Assembly: GCA_001418405.1 (NCBI GenBank)
Contig: LIQL01000083.1
Coordinates: 1-49,767, forward strand
Source of the DNA: Streptomyces diastatochromogenes
Lineage (GTDB): Bacteria > Actinomycetota > Actinomycetes > Streptomycetales > Streptomycetaceae
DNA: 49,767 nucleotides
Direction: 5' to 3'
Part shown: positions 15,836-27,123 of the stretch, one piece after another
Numbering within the stretch: position 1 is the first letter of the stretch
Layout: each line of letters starts with the position of its first letter
Notes under the pieces: model-generated
What the model was told of the DNA's origin: nothing
Databases searched by the model: none
Seen by the model: only the letters and a program-made list of their open reading frames with translations
Made by a program: the position numbers and the translations under genes

Positions 15836-18388
15836 CTATTCCCGTACGAGCAGGGCCACCGGCCAGTCCGCCAGGAGGCCGTCCACCCCCACCGCACTGC
15901 CGCCCGCCAGCGCGCGGCCGGTGAGCACCTCCCGCCACTCGCCGCCCGGGGGCAGCCGCAGCACGGTGTCCCACCAGCCACCGGTCTCCCGCAACCGCAG
16001 CGACAACCGGGTCACCGCCGTCACCACCCGCCCCGCGCGGACGAACGCCACGCAGTGCTCGGCCGCCGGGCCCTCCACGGCCAGCGGCTCGTACGAGGCG
16101 GCGGCGCCGAACCACTCCGGGTGCGCCCGCCGCAGCCGCAGCGCACTGGCCGTCAGCCACAGCTTCTCGGCCGACGGACCCCTCGGCGCGGCCCCGCCGT
16201 CCAGCTCCGCGAGCAGCTCCGCAGCGAACCGCGGCGGCCGCCGGTTGTCCGGATCGACCAGCGCCGCGTACTCCTGCTCGGTGCCCTGGTAGAGGTCGGG
16301 GACGCCGGGCACGGTCAGGTGCAGCAGCGTCGCGCCGAGGACGTTCGCTCGGACGAACGGGGCGAGCTCCGCCTCCAGTGCGGCCAGTTGGTCCGCCACC
16401 GGGCCGCCCGGCCCGCTCCGGACGAACTCCGCCACCGGGCCGCCCGGCCCGCTCCGGACGAACTCCGCCACCCGCTCCTCGTAGACCGCGTCCTGCTCCG
16501 TCCAGGTGGTGCGCAGCCCCGCCTCCCGCACGGCCTTGAGCACCGCGGGCGTCAGCCGCTCCCCGCGGTCGCCGGCCGCCGCCTCCGCGCCCGCACCGTC
16601 GGCGTCGGACGTGCCCAGCCCGAACGCGGTCTGCCAGGCCGTCCAGACCACCATCGGGTCCACCGGCGGCGCGCCGTCCGCGACGTCCCGCCCTTCGGCC
16701 ACCACGCCCAGCACGTCCCGCCACCGGTCCGGGCACTCCGACAGCACCGCGATCCGGGCCCGCACGTCGGCGCTGCGCTTGGTGTCGTGCGTGGAGAGCA
16801 CCGTGCCGCTCTCCGGCCAGTCCCGCTGCATCCGCGCGCAGTACTCGTGGAACGTCGCGGGCCCCAGCGCCGGTTCCCCGGGATCGCCGCCGACCTCGCA
16901 CGCCGACAGCAGCACCGGGTAGCGGTAGAAGGCGGTGTCCTCCACGGACTTGGCGTGCAGCGCCGACGCGGTCTGCGCGAACCGCGCCGCGAAGCCCGCG
17001 ACGTCCCCGTCCACGGCGCCGTGGTCCGCCGCCGGGTCCCCTCGGCCCGCGGCGCCGTCCCCACCGGGCGCGAACCGCCCCAGCGCCAGGTCGTGGACGA
17101 GGTCCACCGCCCCGGCCTCCTCCGGCACCCGGAAGGTGGCCCGGGCCCGCTCCGCCGCGCCGGCCAGCATCGTCGCGTCCGCCGCCGCCCGCGCGGCGTC
17201 GTTGGTGTCGCCGGCGTAGGGCCGGTAGACCGGCAGCCGCACCAGGAGTTCCCGGACCGCCTGGCGCAGCGCCCACGGGGCGTGGTCGCCCGGCCTGGGC
17301 ACCCGTTGGGCGATCCGGGCCGCGGTCCGCACCAGGCGCTCGACCTCCGCCGCCAGGTCGTGTTCGACGACCTCGTAGGCGGCCCGCCGCACCGTCTCCT
17401 CCCAGTCGCCGCCCTCGTCGGCCAACGGGGTGACGAAGTCCCGGTAGTGCGAGAACAGCCGCCCGGCGCCCTGCGGGCACACGAACAGCCCGTCGATGTG
17501 GCGGAGCGCGTCGTAGCCCGTGGTGCCCGCGCACGCCCAGCCGTCCGGGAGCCGCTCCGCACCGGTGAGGATCTTCTCCACCACGGTCCAGCAGCCCTTC
17601 GTGCCGGCCCGCAGCCGCGCCAGGTAGCCGCCCGGATCCACCAGCCCGTCCGGATGGTCGATCCGCAGCCCGTCGACGACCCCCTCCCGGACCAGCCGCA
17701 GCACCGTCCGGTGCGTGGCGTCGAACACCTCGGGGTCCTCGACGCGGACCCCGATCAGCTCCGAAATGGTGAAGAACCGCCGGTAGTTGAGTTCCGTGCG
17801 GGCCAGCCGCCACCAGGCGAGGCGGTACCACTGCGCCCCCAGGAGGCGTTCCAGCGGCAGCCGCTCGGTACCGGGACGCAAGGGGAACACCTGCTCCCCG
17901 TAGTGCAGTACCCGCCCCACGACCCGGAACCGGGGCAGCTCGTCCCCGATCCGCCCCTCCAGTACGGGCAGCAGCAGCCGCCCCTCGTGCCCGCCGTCCC
18001 AGTCGACGTCGAACCAGCGCGCGTACGGCGACGTCGGACCGTCGCGCAGCACCTCCCACAGCGGCTCGTTGAGCGACAGCGGCACGGGCACCGCCATGTG
18101 GTTGGGCACGACGTCGACGACCAGTCCGAGGCCGTGCGCCCGGGCCGTCGCCGCCAGCGCCCGCAGTCCCTCCTCGCCGCCCAGCTCGGCCCGGACCGCC
18201 GCGTGGCAGGTCACGTCGTAGCCGTGCGAGGAGCCCGGCACCGCCTCCAGCACCGGTGACAGGTGCAGGTGGGAGACTCCGAGCGCGGCGAGGTACGGCA
18301 CCGCCCGCTCGGCTGCGGCGAACGGGAAGTCCGGCTGGAGCTGCAGCCGGTAGGTGGCGGTCGGCGACGGACTCGAAGGCTGCGTCAT
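15836..18388 (-). CDS. treY: Malto-oligosyltrehalose synthase
   Basis: GH13 intramolecular transglucosidase of 850 aa that converts the reducing end of maltodextrins into a trehalose linkage. Visible motifs are ATYRLQLQPDFPF at the N-terminus, VVDVVPNHMAV, the nucleophile region DGLRIDHPDGLVDPGGY, and the acid/base region WTVVEKILTGAE. Length is slightly above usual. Residues in the C-terminal third contain an exact 12-residue duplication (VAEFVRSGPGGP twice) caused by a 36-bp tandem repeat. The start at 18388 best matches the family N-terminus; an in-frame ATG at 18439 is an alternative. It works with TreZ and GlgX. Confidence 0.95.
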   Translation of the reverse strand: MTQPSSPSPTATYRLQLQPDFPFAAAERAVPYLAALGVSHLHLSPVLEAVPGSSHGYDVTCHAAVRAELGGEEGLRALAATARAHGLGLVVDVVPNHMAVPVPLSLNEPLWEVLRDGPTSPYARWFDVDWDGGHEGRLLLPVLEGRIGDELPRFRVVGRVLHYGEQVFPLRPGTERLPLERLLGAQWYRLAWWRLARTELNYRRFFTISELIGVRVEDPEVFDATHRTVLRLVREGVVDGLRIDHPDGLVDPGGYLARLRAGTKGCWTVVEKILTGAERLPDGWACAGTTGYDALRHIDGLFVCPQGAGRLFSHYRDFVTPLADEGGDWEETVRRAAYEVVEHDLAAEVERLVRTAARIAQRVPRPGDHAPWALRQAVRELLVRLPVYRPYAGDTNDAARAAADATMLAGAAERARATFRVPEEAGAVDLVHDLALGRFAPGGDGAAGRGDPAADHGAVDGDVAGFAARFAQTASALHAKSVEDTAFYRYPVLLSACEVGGDPGEPALGPATFHEYCARMQRDWPESGTVLSTHDTKRSADVRARIAVLSECPDRWRDVLGVVAEGRDVADGAPPVDPMVVWTAWQTAFGLGTSDADGAGAEAAAGDRGERLTPAVLKAVREAGLRTTWTEQDAVYEERVAEFVRSGPGGPVAEFVRSGPGGPVADQLAALEAELAPFVRANVLGATLLHLTVPGVPDLYQGTEQEYAALVDPDNRRPPRFAAELLAELDGGAAPRGPSAEKLWLTASALRLRRAHPEWFGAAASYEPLAVEGPAAEHCVAFVRAGRVVTAVTRLSLRLRETGGWWDTVLRLPPGGEWREVLTGRALAGGSAVGVDGLLADWPVALLVRE
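16393..16464. repeat. Two exact 36-bp tandem copies inside treY
   Basis: Units 16393-16428 and 16429-16464 are identical, and the first 8 bases of a third copy follow. The repeat keeps the frame and doubles a 12-residue segment rich in Gly and Pro. This suggests a recent slippage event. Confidence 0.95.
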
Positions 18389-18499
18389 GGGAACACCCGT
18401 ACCCCGCCGGGGGCCCGTTCTGTCATCGGGTTGCGTCATCCCGGGGCGTCCTGCCCGTGGTGCCTTCCTCCGAACCATCGGGTCGGCCGGCGATAAGGC

Positions 18500-18522
18500 T
18501 TCGTACGTACCGCCCGTACGAA
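18500..18522. promoter_or_regulatory. Operator-like inverted repeat before the MFS gene
   Basis: TTCGTACG and CGTACGAA form a perfect 8-bp inverted repeat with a 7-bp spacer. A -10-like TAGCTT lies at 18541-18546, 6 nt before the ATG at 18553, so the repeat would cover the -35 region of a leaderless transcript. The form fits a TetR or MarR operator. No such regulator is encoded in the window. It also lies upstream of the divergent treY. Confidence 0.6.
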
Positions 18523-18552
18523 TCGTGCAGGTGTGGCGGATAGCTTCTTGTG

Positions 18553-19842
18553 ATGACCGCTGTCACCACCACCTACCGCCGGGTGCTCGCCCTGAGCGGG
18601 CCGTTGCTGCCCGTCGTGTCCTTCCTCGGGCGGCTGCCGACCGCCATGTGCCAGCTCGGCAGCGTGTTGCTGGTGGCCGAGACGAGCGGTTCGCTGACGA
18701 CCGCGGGTCTGGTGGGCGGCGCCCTGGCGGCGGGTCAGACGGTCGCCGGCCCGCTGATCGGGCGGCTCGCGGACCGCCACGGCCAGCGGCCGGTGGTGCT
18801 GATCGCCTGCTGGGTCAACGCGCTCGCGGTGGCCGCCCTGGTGGCGGCCGCGCTGGCCCGCACGGCGACGCCCCCGCTGGCCCTGCTGGGCCTGTTGGCC
18901 GGGGCGAGCGTGCCGCAGATCGGCCCGCTGGCCCGCACCCGGCTGGTCGCGCTGGCGCACCGCGCGCGGGCCGACGACCGGCTGGTGAGCGCGGCGCTCT
19001 CCCTGGAGGGCACCTTGGACGAGGTGTCGTTCGTGCTCGGGCCGGCGCTGGTGGGGCTGGCCGCCACCCTGGTCCACCCGGCGGTGGCGCTGGGGCTGGC
19101 CGCGGTGCTGCTGGCGGTCTGCGGCTCGGCGTTCGCCCTGCACCCGACGGCGGTGGCGGTGCGGCCCGTCGTGGCCCGGCCCGCCGCGGACCGATCCCCG
19201 CGGACCGCCCGCCCGGCCCGCACCCGGATGCCCCGCGCGGTGCACGCCATGCGCGTCTCGATGGCCCTCCAGGGGGCCATGTTCGGCGCCTGCCAGGCCG
19301 GCATCACCGCACTCACCGAACGCCTCCACCAGCCCGCCCAGGCGGGCCTGGTGTACGCGGCGATGGGCGTGATGAGCGCGGTCGCGGGACTCTCGCTCGC
19401 GCTGGTGCCGGCCCGGATCGGCCTGCCGGCCCGCTGGCGGGCGGCCGCCGTCGCGCTCATCGTGCTGTCCGTGCCGCTGCTCTTCGTGCGGTCGATGGGG
19501 GCGCTCTACCTGGTCGTGGTGGTGCTCGGGGTGGCCTTCGCGCCGCACCTGATCACCCTCTTCGGGCTCACCGAACGCCTGGTGCCGGCCGCCCGGCTGG
19601 CCGAGTCGATGGCCTTTCTCACCAGTGCGGTGGTCGGCGGTCAGGCCGTGGCGCTGGCCCTCTCGGGGCGGCTCGCCGACATGTACGGCCCGTCCGCCGC
19701 CTTCGCGGTCGCGGTCGGCGCGGCGGTGCTCGTCCTCGTCGTCGCCCTCACCACCCGCGCCGGTCACCGGCCCACCGCGCCGCTGAGCGTCTCCCCGGCG
19801 GGACCGGAGGAGGCCGCGGCGGACCGCGCGCAGACCTCCTGA
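18553..19842 (+). CDS. MFS transporter
   Basis: A 429-aa membrane protein with about 12 hydrophobic segments and the MFS loop motif between segments 2 and 3 (GRLADRHGQRPVV). The style is that of a drug or metabolite exporter. The ATG at 18553 directly follows an in-frame GTG at 18550, so either may start. No ribosome site is evident, and the -10 box just upstream suggests a leaderless mRNA. The inverted repeat at 18500-18522 suggests control by a repressor. The substrate is unknown. Confidence 0.87.
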   Translation: MTAVTTTYRRVLALSGPLLPVVSFLGRLPTAMCQLGSVLLVAETSGSLTTAGLVGGALAAGQTVAGPLIGRLADRHGQRPVVLIACWVNALAVAALVAAALARTATPPLALLGLLAGASVPQIGPLARTRLVALAHRARADDRLVSAALSLEGTLDEVSFVLGPALVGLAATLVHPAVALGLAAVLLAVCGSAFALHPTAVAVRPVVARPAADRSPRTARPARTRMPRAVHAMRVSMALQGAMFGACQAGITALTERLHQPAQAGLVYAAMGVMSAVAGLSLALVPARIGLPARWRAAAVALIVLSVPLLFVRSMGALYLVVVVLGVAFAPHLITLFGLTERLVPAARLAESMAFLTSAVVGGQAVALALSGRLADMYGPSAAFAVAVGAAVLVLVVALTTRAGHRPTAPLSVSPAGPEEAAADRAQTS

Positions 19843-19850
19843 GCCCCGCG

Positions 19851-19874
19851 GGCCCCCGGGGCGTCGCGGGGGCC
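19851..19874. terminator. Bidirectional hairpin between the MFS gene and glgX
   Basis: A 7-bp perfect stem (GGCCCCC with GGGGGCC) with a 10-nt loop sits in the 44-nt gap between the converging MFS and glgX genes. Confidence 0.5.
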
Positions 19875-19886
19875 GCACCGGACGGC

Positions 19887-22070
<2,184 letters not shown>

Positions 22071-22634
22071 GCGTAGACACTTCCACTTTCTCTACGGGGC
22101 GGCGGCGACTCCACGACACGCGTCCGCGGGCCGAATCGGAATCCTTCCCAACGTGTCCAAACTGCCGGATGACGGGAGATTTTCGTGTGAACTCCGCTGA
22201 AAGCTGACGGATCTCCGGCGATGTCGGATTGTCGTACCGTGCGCTGATCGGGGGCCGGCGGTCGTCGGGCCGCGGCCGGCGCGGGCGGGCGGAATGCTAG
22301 GGCTACCCCAAAAGCGGCGTCTTGGCCACGGACTACCTCACATGTGTGCAGTTCGCCAGCGACGCCCCGGCCAAATGTGGGCACCCCCGCGCGACCCGGT
22401 GCGCAAAGTGCTGTCAACGGCTCACCGCCGGGACACTCCATCGCGTGGGCGGCAACGGGAGGCCACCCCCCGTCGCGGCTATGAAACCGCTCACTCCCAC
22501 CGCGCTTTCCGGTCACAACCGGCACCATGGGCAAGGGGAGTTGGCATCCGACTCACGGCATCCTGCTGCACCGCTCCCCGCGCCGCAGTAGTCTGCCTTG
22601 ATCGTTGGCACGGGGGTTCGGAAGGCGGTGGCAG
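22071..22634. other. Intergenic region glgX / HEPN gene
   Basis: About 560 nt between divergent genes. It should hold both promoters. I could not assign clear -35/-10 pairs. One open frame starting with TTG near 22322 has five cysteines in its first third but no ribosome site and no family resemblance, so I left it out. Confidence 0.5.
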
Positions 22635-23885
22635 GTGAGCGGCGGGCTGGAGTTGCCCCCTGGTGACGAGAGTCATGAGGGCCACGAGGGCGGCTCCGTT
22701 GACGCACCGCCCGGCACGGTGTCCCTGGCCCGACCGCTGGAGATCGGTGCCGAACTCGACTGGGGGGTCGAGGACTGGAGCGAGGTGCGCACCCGGGCCC
22801 GCCGGGCCGGACGCGCCTACATCTGGCTGAATCTCGTCGAGCAGCGGCTGCGGGCCGTCGTCGCAGCCGTGCTGCGCCCCATCTACGAGCCGGTGCACGG
22901 CGACGAATGGGTCATCGCGGCGGCCGGACCCGCGGGCCAGGAGTGGGTCCAGCGCGCGGTCGCGGTCCGCGAGGTCAGCCGCCGCAAGGGCTACCTCCTC
23001 GACCCCGCCGACGACAACATCGTCAGCTTCCTGACCCTCCCGCAGCTGCGCGAGCTGATGGTCCAGCACTGGCCCTGCTTCGAGCCCTACGTGGACGACC
23101 GGCGCGAGGTCGAGCTGGTCCTCGACGAGCTGGAGGTCGCCCGCAACATCGTCTCCCGCAACCGCGCGCTGTCCGAGACCGTCCTGGCCCAGGCCGAGCG
23201 GGCCTCCGCCCGACTGCTGGACGTTCTCGGATCCGGGGCCGGCACCCGGATGTCCGGACGGCTGCCCATCGACGCCGTCGAGGACCTCGTCGGCGACCGG
23301 TACGCCGACGTCGTCGGCGTGCACCCCGACCGGGTCCGCCTCCAGCGCCAGCTGCCCGCGGAGGACCTCTTCGGCGGCGCCCGACGCCTCGACGCGGTGG
23401 GCATAGGACTCAACCTCCTGGTCCAGAACTACTCCGGCCGCCGACTGGTCCGGCTCGCCGAGTCCGGGTGCCGGGTCCGGCTGCTCTTCCTCAACCCGGC
23501 CAGCAGCGCGGTCCGCCGCCGGGAGCGCGAAATCGGCCTCAAGAAGGGCGAGATGAGCCGCTCCATCGAGATGAACATCCTGCACATGCGGCGGGTCCGG
23601 GCCCGCCTGCACGACCCGGGCGCCTTCGAGATCCAGGTCTTCGACGAGACCCCCCGCTTCACCGCCTACCTCGTCGACGGCGACGGGCCCGACGGTATAG
23701 CCGTCGTCCAGCCCTACCTCCGCAAGAGCCGCGGGATGGAGTCGCCGGTCTTCGTGCTGCGCGGTGGCGGCCGTGACCTGGTGCGCCAGGACGCCCGCGG
23801 CGGCCGGGACGTCGACCACGGGCTCTTCGAGATCTACCGCGAGGAGTTCGAGAGCGTCTGGGCGGACTCGCGGCCGGTCTCCTGA
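22635..23885 (+). CDS. SAV2148-type HEPN domain protein
   Basis: A 416-aa protein of an actinomycete family named after SAV2148. The first half is helical, with charged motifs such as AYIWLNLVEQRLR and RRKGYLLDPADDN, matching the HEPN label. The last third (SGCRVRLLFLNPASSAVRRRE, FEIQVFDETPRFTAYLVDGD, VVQPYLRKSRGMESPVF) resembles the C-terminal part of PLD-like or nucleotide-sensing domains found in bacterial conflict proteins. No clear RX4-6H HEPN RNase motif is visible, so RNase activity is unsupported. GTG at 22635 has a GGAAGG site upstream. The exonuclease that follows is 205 nt away. Confidence 0.8.
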   Translation: MSGGLELPPGDESHEGHEGGSVDAPPGTVSLARPLEIGAELDWGVEDWSEVRTRARRAGRAYIWLNLVEQRLRAVVAAVLRPIYEPVHGDEWVIAAAGPAGQEWVQRAVAVREVSRRKGYLLDPADDNIVSFLTLPQLRELMVQHWPCFEPYVDDRREVELVLDELEVARNIVSRNRALSETVLAQAERASARLLDVLGSGAGTRMSGRLPIDAVEDLVGDRYADVVGVHPDRVRLQRQLPAEDLFGGARRLDAVGIGLNLLVQNYSGRRLVRLAESGCRVRLLFLNPASSAVRRREREIGLKKGEMSRSIEMNILHMRRVRARLHDPGAFEIQVFDETPRFTAYLVDGDGPDGIAVVQPYLRKSRGMESPVFVLRGGGRDLVRQDARGGRDVDHGLFEIYREEFESVWADSRPVS

Positions 23886-23986
23886 AGCGGCCTGCGCACG
23901 GTGCGGCGGCGGGCGGCCCGGCCCGTTGTCAGTGGTGCGTGGGAGAGTGGTCGCACCACGGGGGAGGTACCACCGAAGGAGGCCGC

Positions 23987-24094
23987 ATGAGTCAGCGCTG
24001 CGTGGGGGTCCGACCGGCCGGAGGCCGGCGGAGCATCGAGGAGGGGTGCGCGCCGCGTCCGTGCGGGGCCGGGCGGAAGAGGGGGTCGGCATGA
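23987..24094 (+). CDS. Small ORF, 35 aa, coupled to the exonuclease
   Basis: An ATG with a near-perfect ribosome site (GAAGGAGG, 5 nt spacing) starts a 35-codon frame whose TGA overlaps the exonuclease ATG (ATGA). The peptide begins MSQRCVGVRPAGGRR, is rich in Arg and Gly, and has three cysteines. It may be a real small protein or a leader that delivers ribosomes to the exonuclease start, which itself has only a weaker GGGGG site. I do not recognise it. Confidence 0.45.
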   Translation: MSQRCVGVRPAGGRRSIEEGCAPRPCGAGRKRGSA

Positions 24095-24804
24095 GCTGGC
24101 ATCAGGAGCTGTTGGTCGGTTTCGACCTGGAGACCACGGGCACCGACGTCGAGCACGACCGCATCGTCACGGCCGCACTGATCCGGCTGGAGGGCGACGG
24201 CGAGGTGGCCGGGCAGCAGTCCTGGCTCGTCGACCCGGGCGTCCCGATCCCGGACGAGGCCGCGCAGATCCACGGCATGTCGACCGCCTACGTCCGCGAG
24301 CACGGCCGTGCGCCCGCCGCCGCGATAGCGGAGATCACCGAGGCGCTCGCCGAAGTGCTGCGCGCGGACGTCCCGCTGGTGGTGATGAACGCGCGCTACG
24401 ACCTCTCGCTGCTCGACCGCGAGTGCCGCCGCCACGGCGTGCCGACGCTGAGCGAGCGGCTCGGCCACCCGCCCGCCCCGGTCATCGACCCGCTCGTCCT
24501 CGACAAGCACGTGGACCGCTACCGCAAGGGCAAGCGCGCGCTCCAGGCGCTCTGCGGGCACTACGGAGTCCCGCTGGACGGCGCACACGAGGCCGGCGCC
24601 GACGCGGTGGCCGCGGCCGGTGTCGCCCGCCGCATCGGCGAGGAGTACCCGGCCGTCGCGCTGCCCGCGCCGCGCGCCCTGCACGTCCTCCAGGAGCAGG
24701 CCGCCGCCCAGCAGGCCGCGTCGTTCCAGGCGTACCTACGCCGCAGCGGTGACCCGGAGGCGATAGTCGAGGCGGCCTGGCCGCTGATTCCCTACCAGCG
24801 CTGA
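24091..24804 (+). CDS. DnaQ-like 3'-5' exonuclease
   Basis: A 237-aa DEDD-type exonuclease with ExoI FDLETTGTDVEHDRIV (residues about 11-26), ExoII MNARYDLSLLDRE (about 97-109), and ExoIII HEAGADAVAAA, where the expected His-x4-Asp appears as H-x4-D. It resembles the proofreading epsilon subunit but is stand-alone and cytoplasmic, so it is probably a repair or RNA/DNA trimming nuclease. The ATG overlaps the stop of the 35-aa ORF. The C-terminal 50 residues extend past the nuclease core and contain a Gln/Ala-rich helix. Confidence 0.92.
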   Translation: MSWHQELLVGFDLETTGTDVEHDRIVTAALIRLEGDGEVAGQQSWLVDPGVPIPDEAAQIHGMSTAYVREHGRAPAAAIAEITEALAEVLRADVPLVVMNARYDLSLLDRECRRHGVPTLSERLGHPPAPVIDPLVLDKHVDRYRKGKRALQALCGHYGVPLDGAHEAGADAVAAAGVARRIGEEYPAVALPAPRALHVLQEQAAAQQAASFQAYLRRSGDPEAIVEAAWPLIPYQR

Positions 24805-24844
24805 GCGGACCGGCCCGCCGGCGGGCGGTGGCCGGGGCGCGGGC

Positions 24845-25732
24845 TCAGAACGGGTACCACCGGACCGCCGCGTCCTTCTCGCGCAGCGAGGCGATCCGGC
24901 GGCGGAACTCCCCCAGTGCGGCGGGGTTCCCGGGCGCGTGCTGGGAGACCCAGGCACAGCTCGCCGTCTCCCGGGACCCGCGCAGCACCGCGCAGCCCTC
25001 CCAGTCCCGCACGTCCCAGCCGTACACCGAGGCGAAGGTGTCGTATGCCTCGGCGCCCAGGCCGTAGCGGTCCCGGCTGAGCGCCATCACGACCAGGTCG
25101 TGCTCGCGCAGGTCCGAGGAGAAGGTCTCCAGGTCGACCAGGACGGGGCCGTCCGGCCCGATGTGGACGTTGCGGGGCAGCGCGTCGCCGTGGATCGGGC
25201 CGCGCGGCAGGTGCGGTTCCAGCGCCGTCGCGGCGAGCGCGAAGGCGTCCCGCCGGCCGCGCAGGTACTCCGCGTCGGACGGTGACACGGCATCGCCGGC
25301 CAACCGCAGCCAACGCTCCACGCCGTCCAGCAGTTCGCGCCGGGGGAGTGCGAACGGCGGCTCGGGCAGCGCGTGGACGAGCCGCAGCAGCGCCGCGAGG
25401 TCCTGTGGCCGAGCCGGGCGGACGGCCTCCGGAAGCCGCCGCCAGTACGTCACCGGATGCCCGTCGACGAGCCGGGCGGTCGGCTCCGCGGCCCGCACGG
25501 CCGGTACGTCCTGCGCCGCCAGCCACTGGGCGACGGCCAGTTCCCGCTCGGCGCGTGCCAGCAGCTCCGGGCTGCGGCCGACCCGGACCACCACGCCCCG
25601 CTCGCCCAGGGCGAAGACGGCGTTCTCGCCGAGCGCGAGCAGCCGGGCGTCCGCCGCCGCCTCGGGGTGCCCGGCCGCGGCCAGCACGTCCCGGGCGCGC
25701 GCCTCGGTGAAGGCGGGGCTGGATTCGGTCAT
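24845..25732 (-). CDS. Aminoglycoside phosphotransferase-family kinase
   Basis: A 295-aa protein with the APH/choline-kinase fold. The N-lobe has [19 protein letters not shown] and the catalytic loop is [13 protein letters not shown], followed by the metal-binding LVDLETFS. The start at 25732 has a GGAGG ribosome site. Enzymes of this fold phosphorylate antibiotics or small metabolites, and sequence alone does not give the substrate. It is divergent from the glycosyltransferase gene, 179 nt away, and no regulator lies between. Confidence 0.87.
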   Translation of the reverse strand: MTESSPAFTEARARDVLAAAGHPEAAADARLLALGENAVFALGERGVVVRVGRSPELLARAERELAVAQWLAAQDVPAVRAAEPTARLVDGHPVTYWRRLPEAVRPARPQDLAALLRLVHALPEPPFALPRRELLDGVERWLRLAGDAVSPSDAEYLRGRRDAFALAATALEPHLPRGPIHGDALPRNVHIGPDGPVLVDLETFSSDLREHDLVVMALSRDRYGLGAEAYDTFASVYGWDVRDWEGCAVLRGSRETASCAWVSQHAPGNPAALGEFRRRIASLREKDAAVRWYPF

Positions 25733-25874
25733 CGGATGCCTCCTGCGGTGCGATCTCGCGCCCAGTCTCGCAGGTGCCACGAGGCGCCCTGGAGCCCGTC
25801 CGCCCCTGGCCCGCAGGGGGCTTCCGACCGAGGGGAGTCGTCCTCCGTCGGCCGGGGATGACGCCTTTTCAGGA

Positions 25875-25904
25875 TTGCACGATACGTATCGTCTCGCCTA
25901 GGGT
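25875..25904 (+). promoter_or_regulatory. Promoter with embedded palindrome before the glycosyltransferase
   Basis: A -35-like TTGCAC (25875-25880), an 18-bp spacer and a -10-like TAGGGT (25899-25904) end 7 nt before the ATG at 25912, so the mRNA is probably leaderless. A perfect 14-bp palindrome ACGATACGTATCGT (25879-25892) starts in the -35 and fills most of the spacer. That form and position fit a TetR-type repressor site. Confidence 0.65.
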
Positions 25905-25911
25905 GCGGGGC

Positions 25912-27123
25912 ATGCCTCAGCACCGCTCGCACCTCGCCATGTTCAGCATCCCGGCCCACGGCCACGTCCAACCGAACCTCGACGTGATCCGTGAGCTGGT
26001 CGATCGGGGGCACCGCGTCACCTACGCCGTGCCCGCCGAGTTCGCCGACCTCGTCGCCGCCGTCGGCGCCGAACCCCGACCGTGGACCTCCGTCCTGCCC
26101 GCCGCCGACGACCCGCAGGGTTGGGGCACCGAACTCCTCGACCAGCTCGAACCGTTCCTCGACGACGCGATGCAGGCGCTGCCGCAACTCGCCGCGGCCT
26201 ACGAGGGCGACACCCCCGACCTGGTGCTCCACGACAGCGCCGCGTTCCCGGCCCCGCTCCTCGCCCGCCGGTGGGGGGTCCCGGCCGTGCAACTGGCCCC
26301 GCACGTCGTCGCCTGGGACGGCTACGAGGAGGAGGCCGCCGAGGCGATGCGGGAGGAGCTGCGCAGCACCGGGCGCGGCCGCGCCTACTACGCCCGCTTC
26401 CGGTCCTGGCTGGCCGAGCAGGACATGGCGGACCTCGTGGAGCCGGACCACCTGGCCGCCCGGCCCGCCCGCGGGCTGGTCCTGGTCCCCCGGGCCATGC
26501 AGCCGCACGCGGACCGGGTCGACGGGTCGATCTTCACCTTCGTCGGCTCCTGCCAGGGCGACCGCTCCGCGCAGGGCGACTGGCGGCGGCCGGCCGGTCT
26601 CGCGCCGGGCGCCAAGGTGTTGCTGGTCTCGCTGGGGTCGGTGTTCACCGAGGCCCCGGACGTCTACCGGGCCTGCGTCGAGGCGTTCGGCGGCCGACCG
26701 GACTGGCACGTGGTGCTCCAGATCGGGAAGTCCACCGATCCGGCCGCGCTCGGTGCGGTCCCGGACAACGTCGAGGTGCACACCTGGGTCCCGCAGGTGG
26801 CGGTCCTCCGGCAGGCGGACGCGTTCGTCACCCACGCCGGGATGGGCGGCAGCCAGGAGGGGCTGGCGAACGGGGTGCCCATGGTGTGCGTACCGCAGGC
26901 CGCCGACCAGTTCATGAACGCGGACGCGTTGGAGGCGTTGGGCGTCGCCCGGCAGCTGACGAAGGGGCAGGTCACCGCCGAGGCGCTGGGGTCGGCGGTG
27001 CGCGCGGTGGTCGACGACGCCGGTGTGGCCGCGGCGCTCGACCGGGTCCGCGCGGAGATGGCGGAGGAGGGGGGCAGTCGGCGGGCCGCCGACCTCATCG
27101 AGGCCCAACTCCCTCAGGGGTAA
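25912..27123 (+). CDS. Macrolide-type glycosyltransferase (GT1, MGT family)
   Basis: A 403-aa GT-B enzyme resembling OleD/MgtA, which add glucose to macrolides and other acceptors. The N-terminal acceptor half opens with [13 protein letters not shown] (His at about residue 16 is the likely base). The C-terminal half has the UDP-sugar signature [27 protein letters not shown]. Such enzymes inactivate macrolides or glycosylate plant-type phenolics. The gene has no ribosome site and follows a TANNNT box by 7 nt. The operator-like palindrome in its promoter suggests induction by a ligand, but the regulator is not in the window. Confidence 0.92.
   Translation: MPQHRSHLAMFSIPAHGHVQPNLDVIRELVDRGHRVTYAVPAEFADLVAAVGAEPRPWTSVLPAADDPQGWGTELLDQLEPFLDDAMQALPQLAAAYEGDTPDLVLHDSAAFPAPLLARRWGVPAVQLAPHVVAWDGYEEEAAEAMREELRSTGRGRAYYARFRSWLAEQDMADLVEPDHLAARPARGLVLVPRAMQPHADRVDGSIFTFVGSCQGDRSAQGDWRRPAGLAPGAKVLLVSLGSVFTEAPDVYRACVEAFGGRPDWHVVLQIGKSTDPAALGAVPDNVEVHTWVPQVAVLRQADAFVTHAGMGGSQEGLANGVPMVCVPQAADQFMNADALEALGVARQLTKGQVTAEALGSAVRAVVDDAGVAAALDRVRAEMAEEGGSRRAADLIEAQLPQG

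Noticed and set aside
22322..22591. Cysteine-containing open frame of 89 aa before the HEPN gene
   Set aside because: It starts with TTG, has no ribosome site, and its second half is low-complexity. The cysteines do not form a known ribbon pattern.
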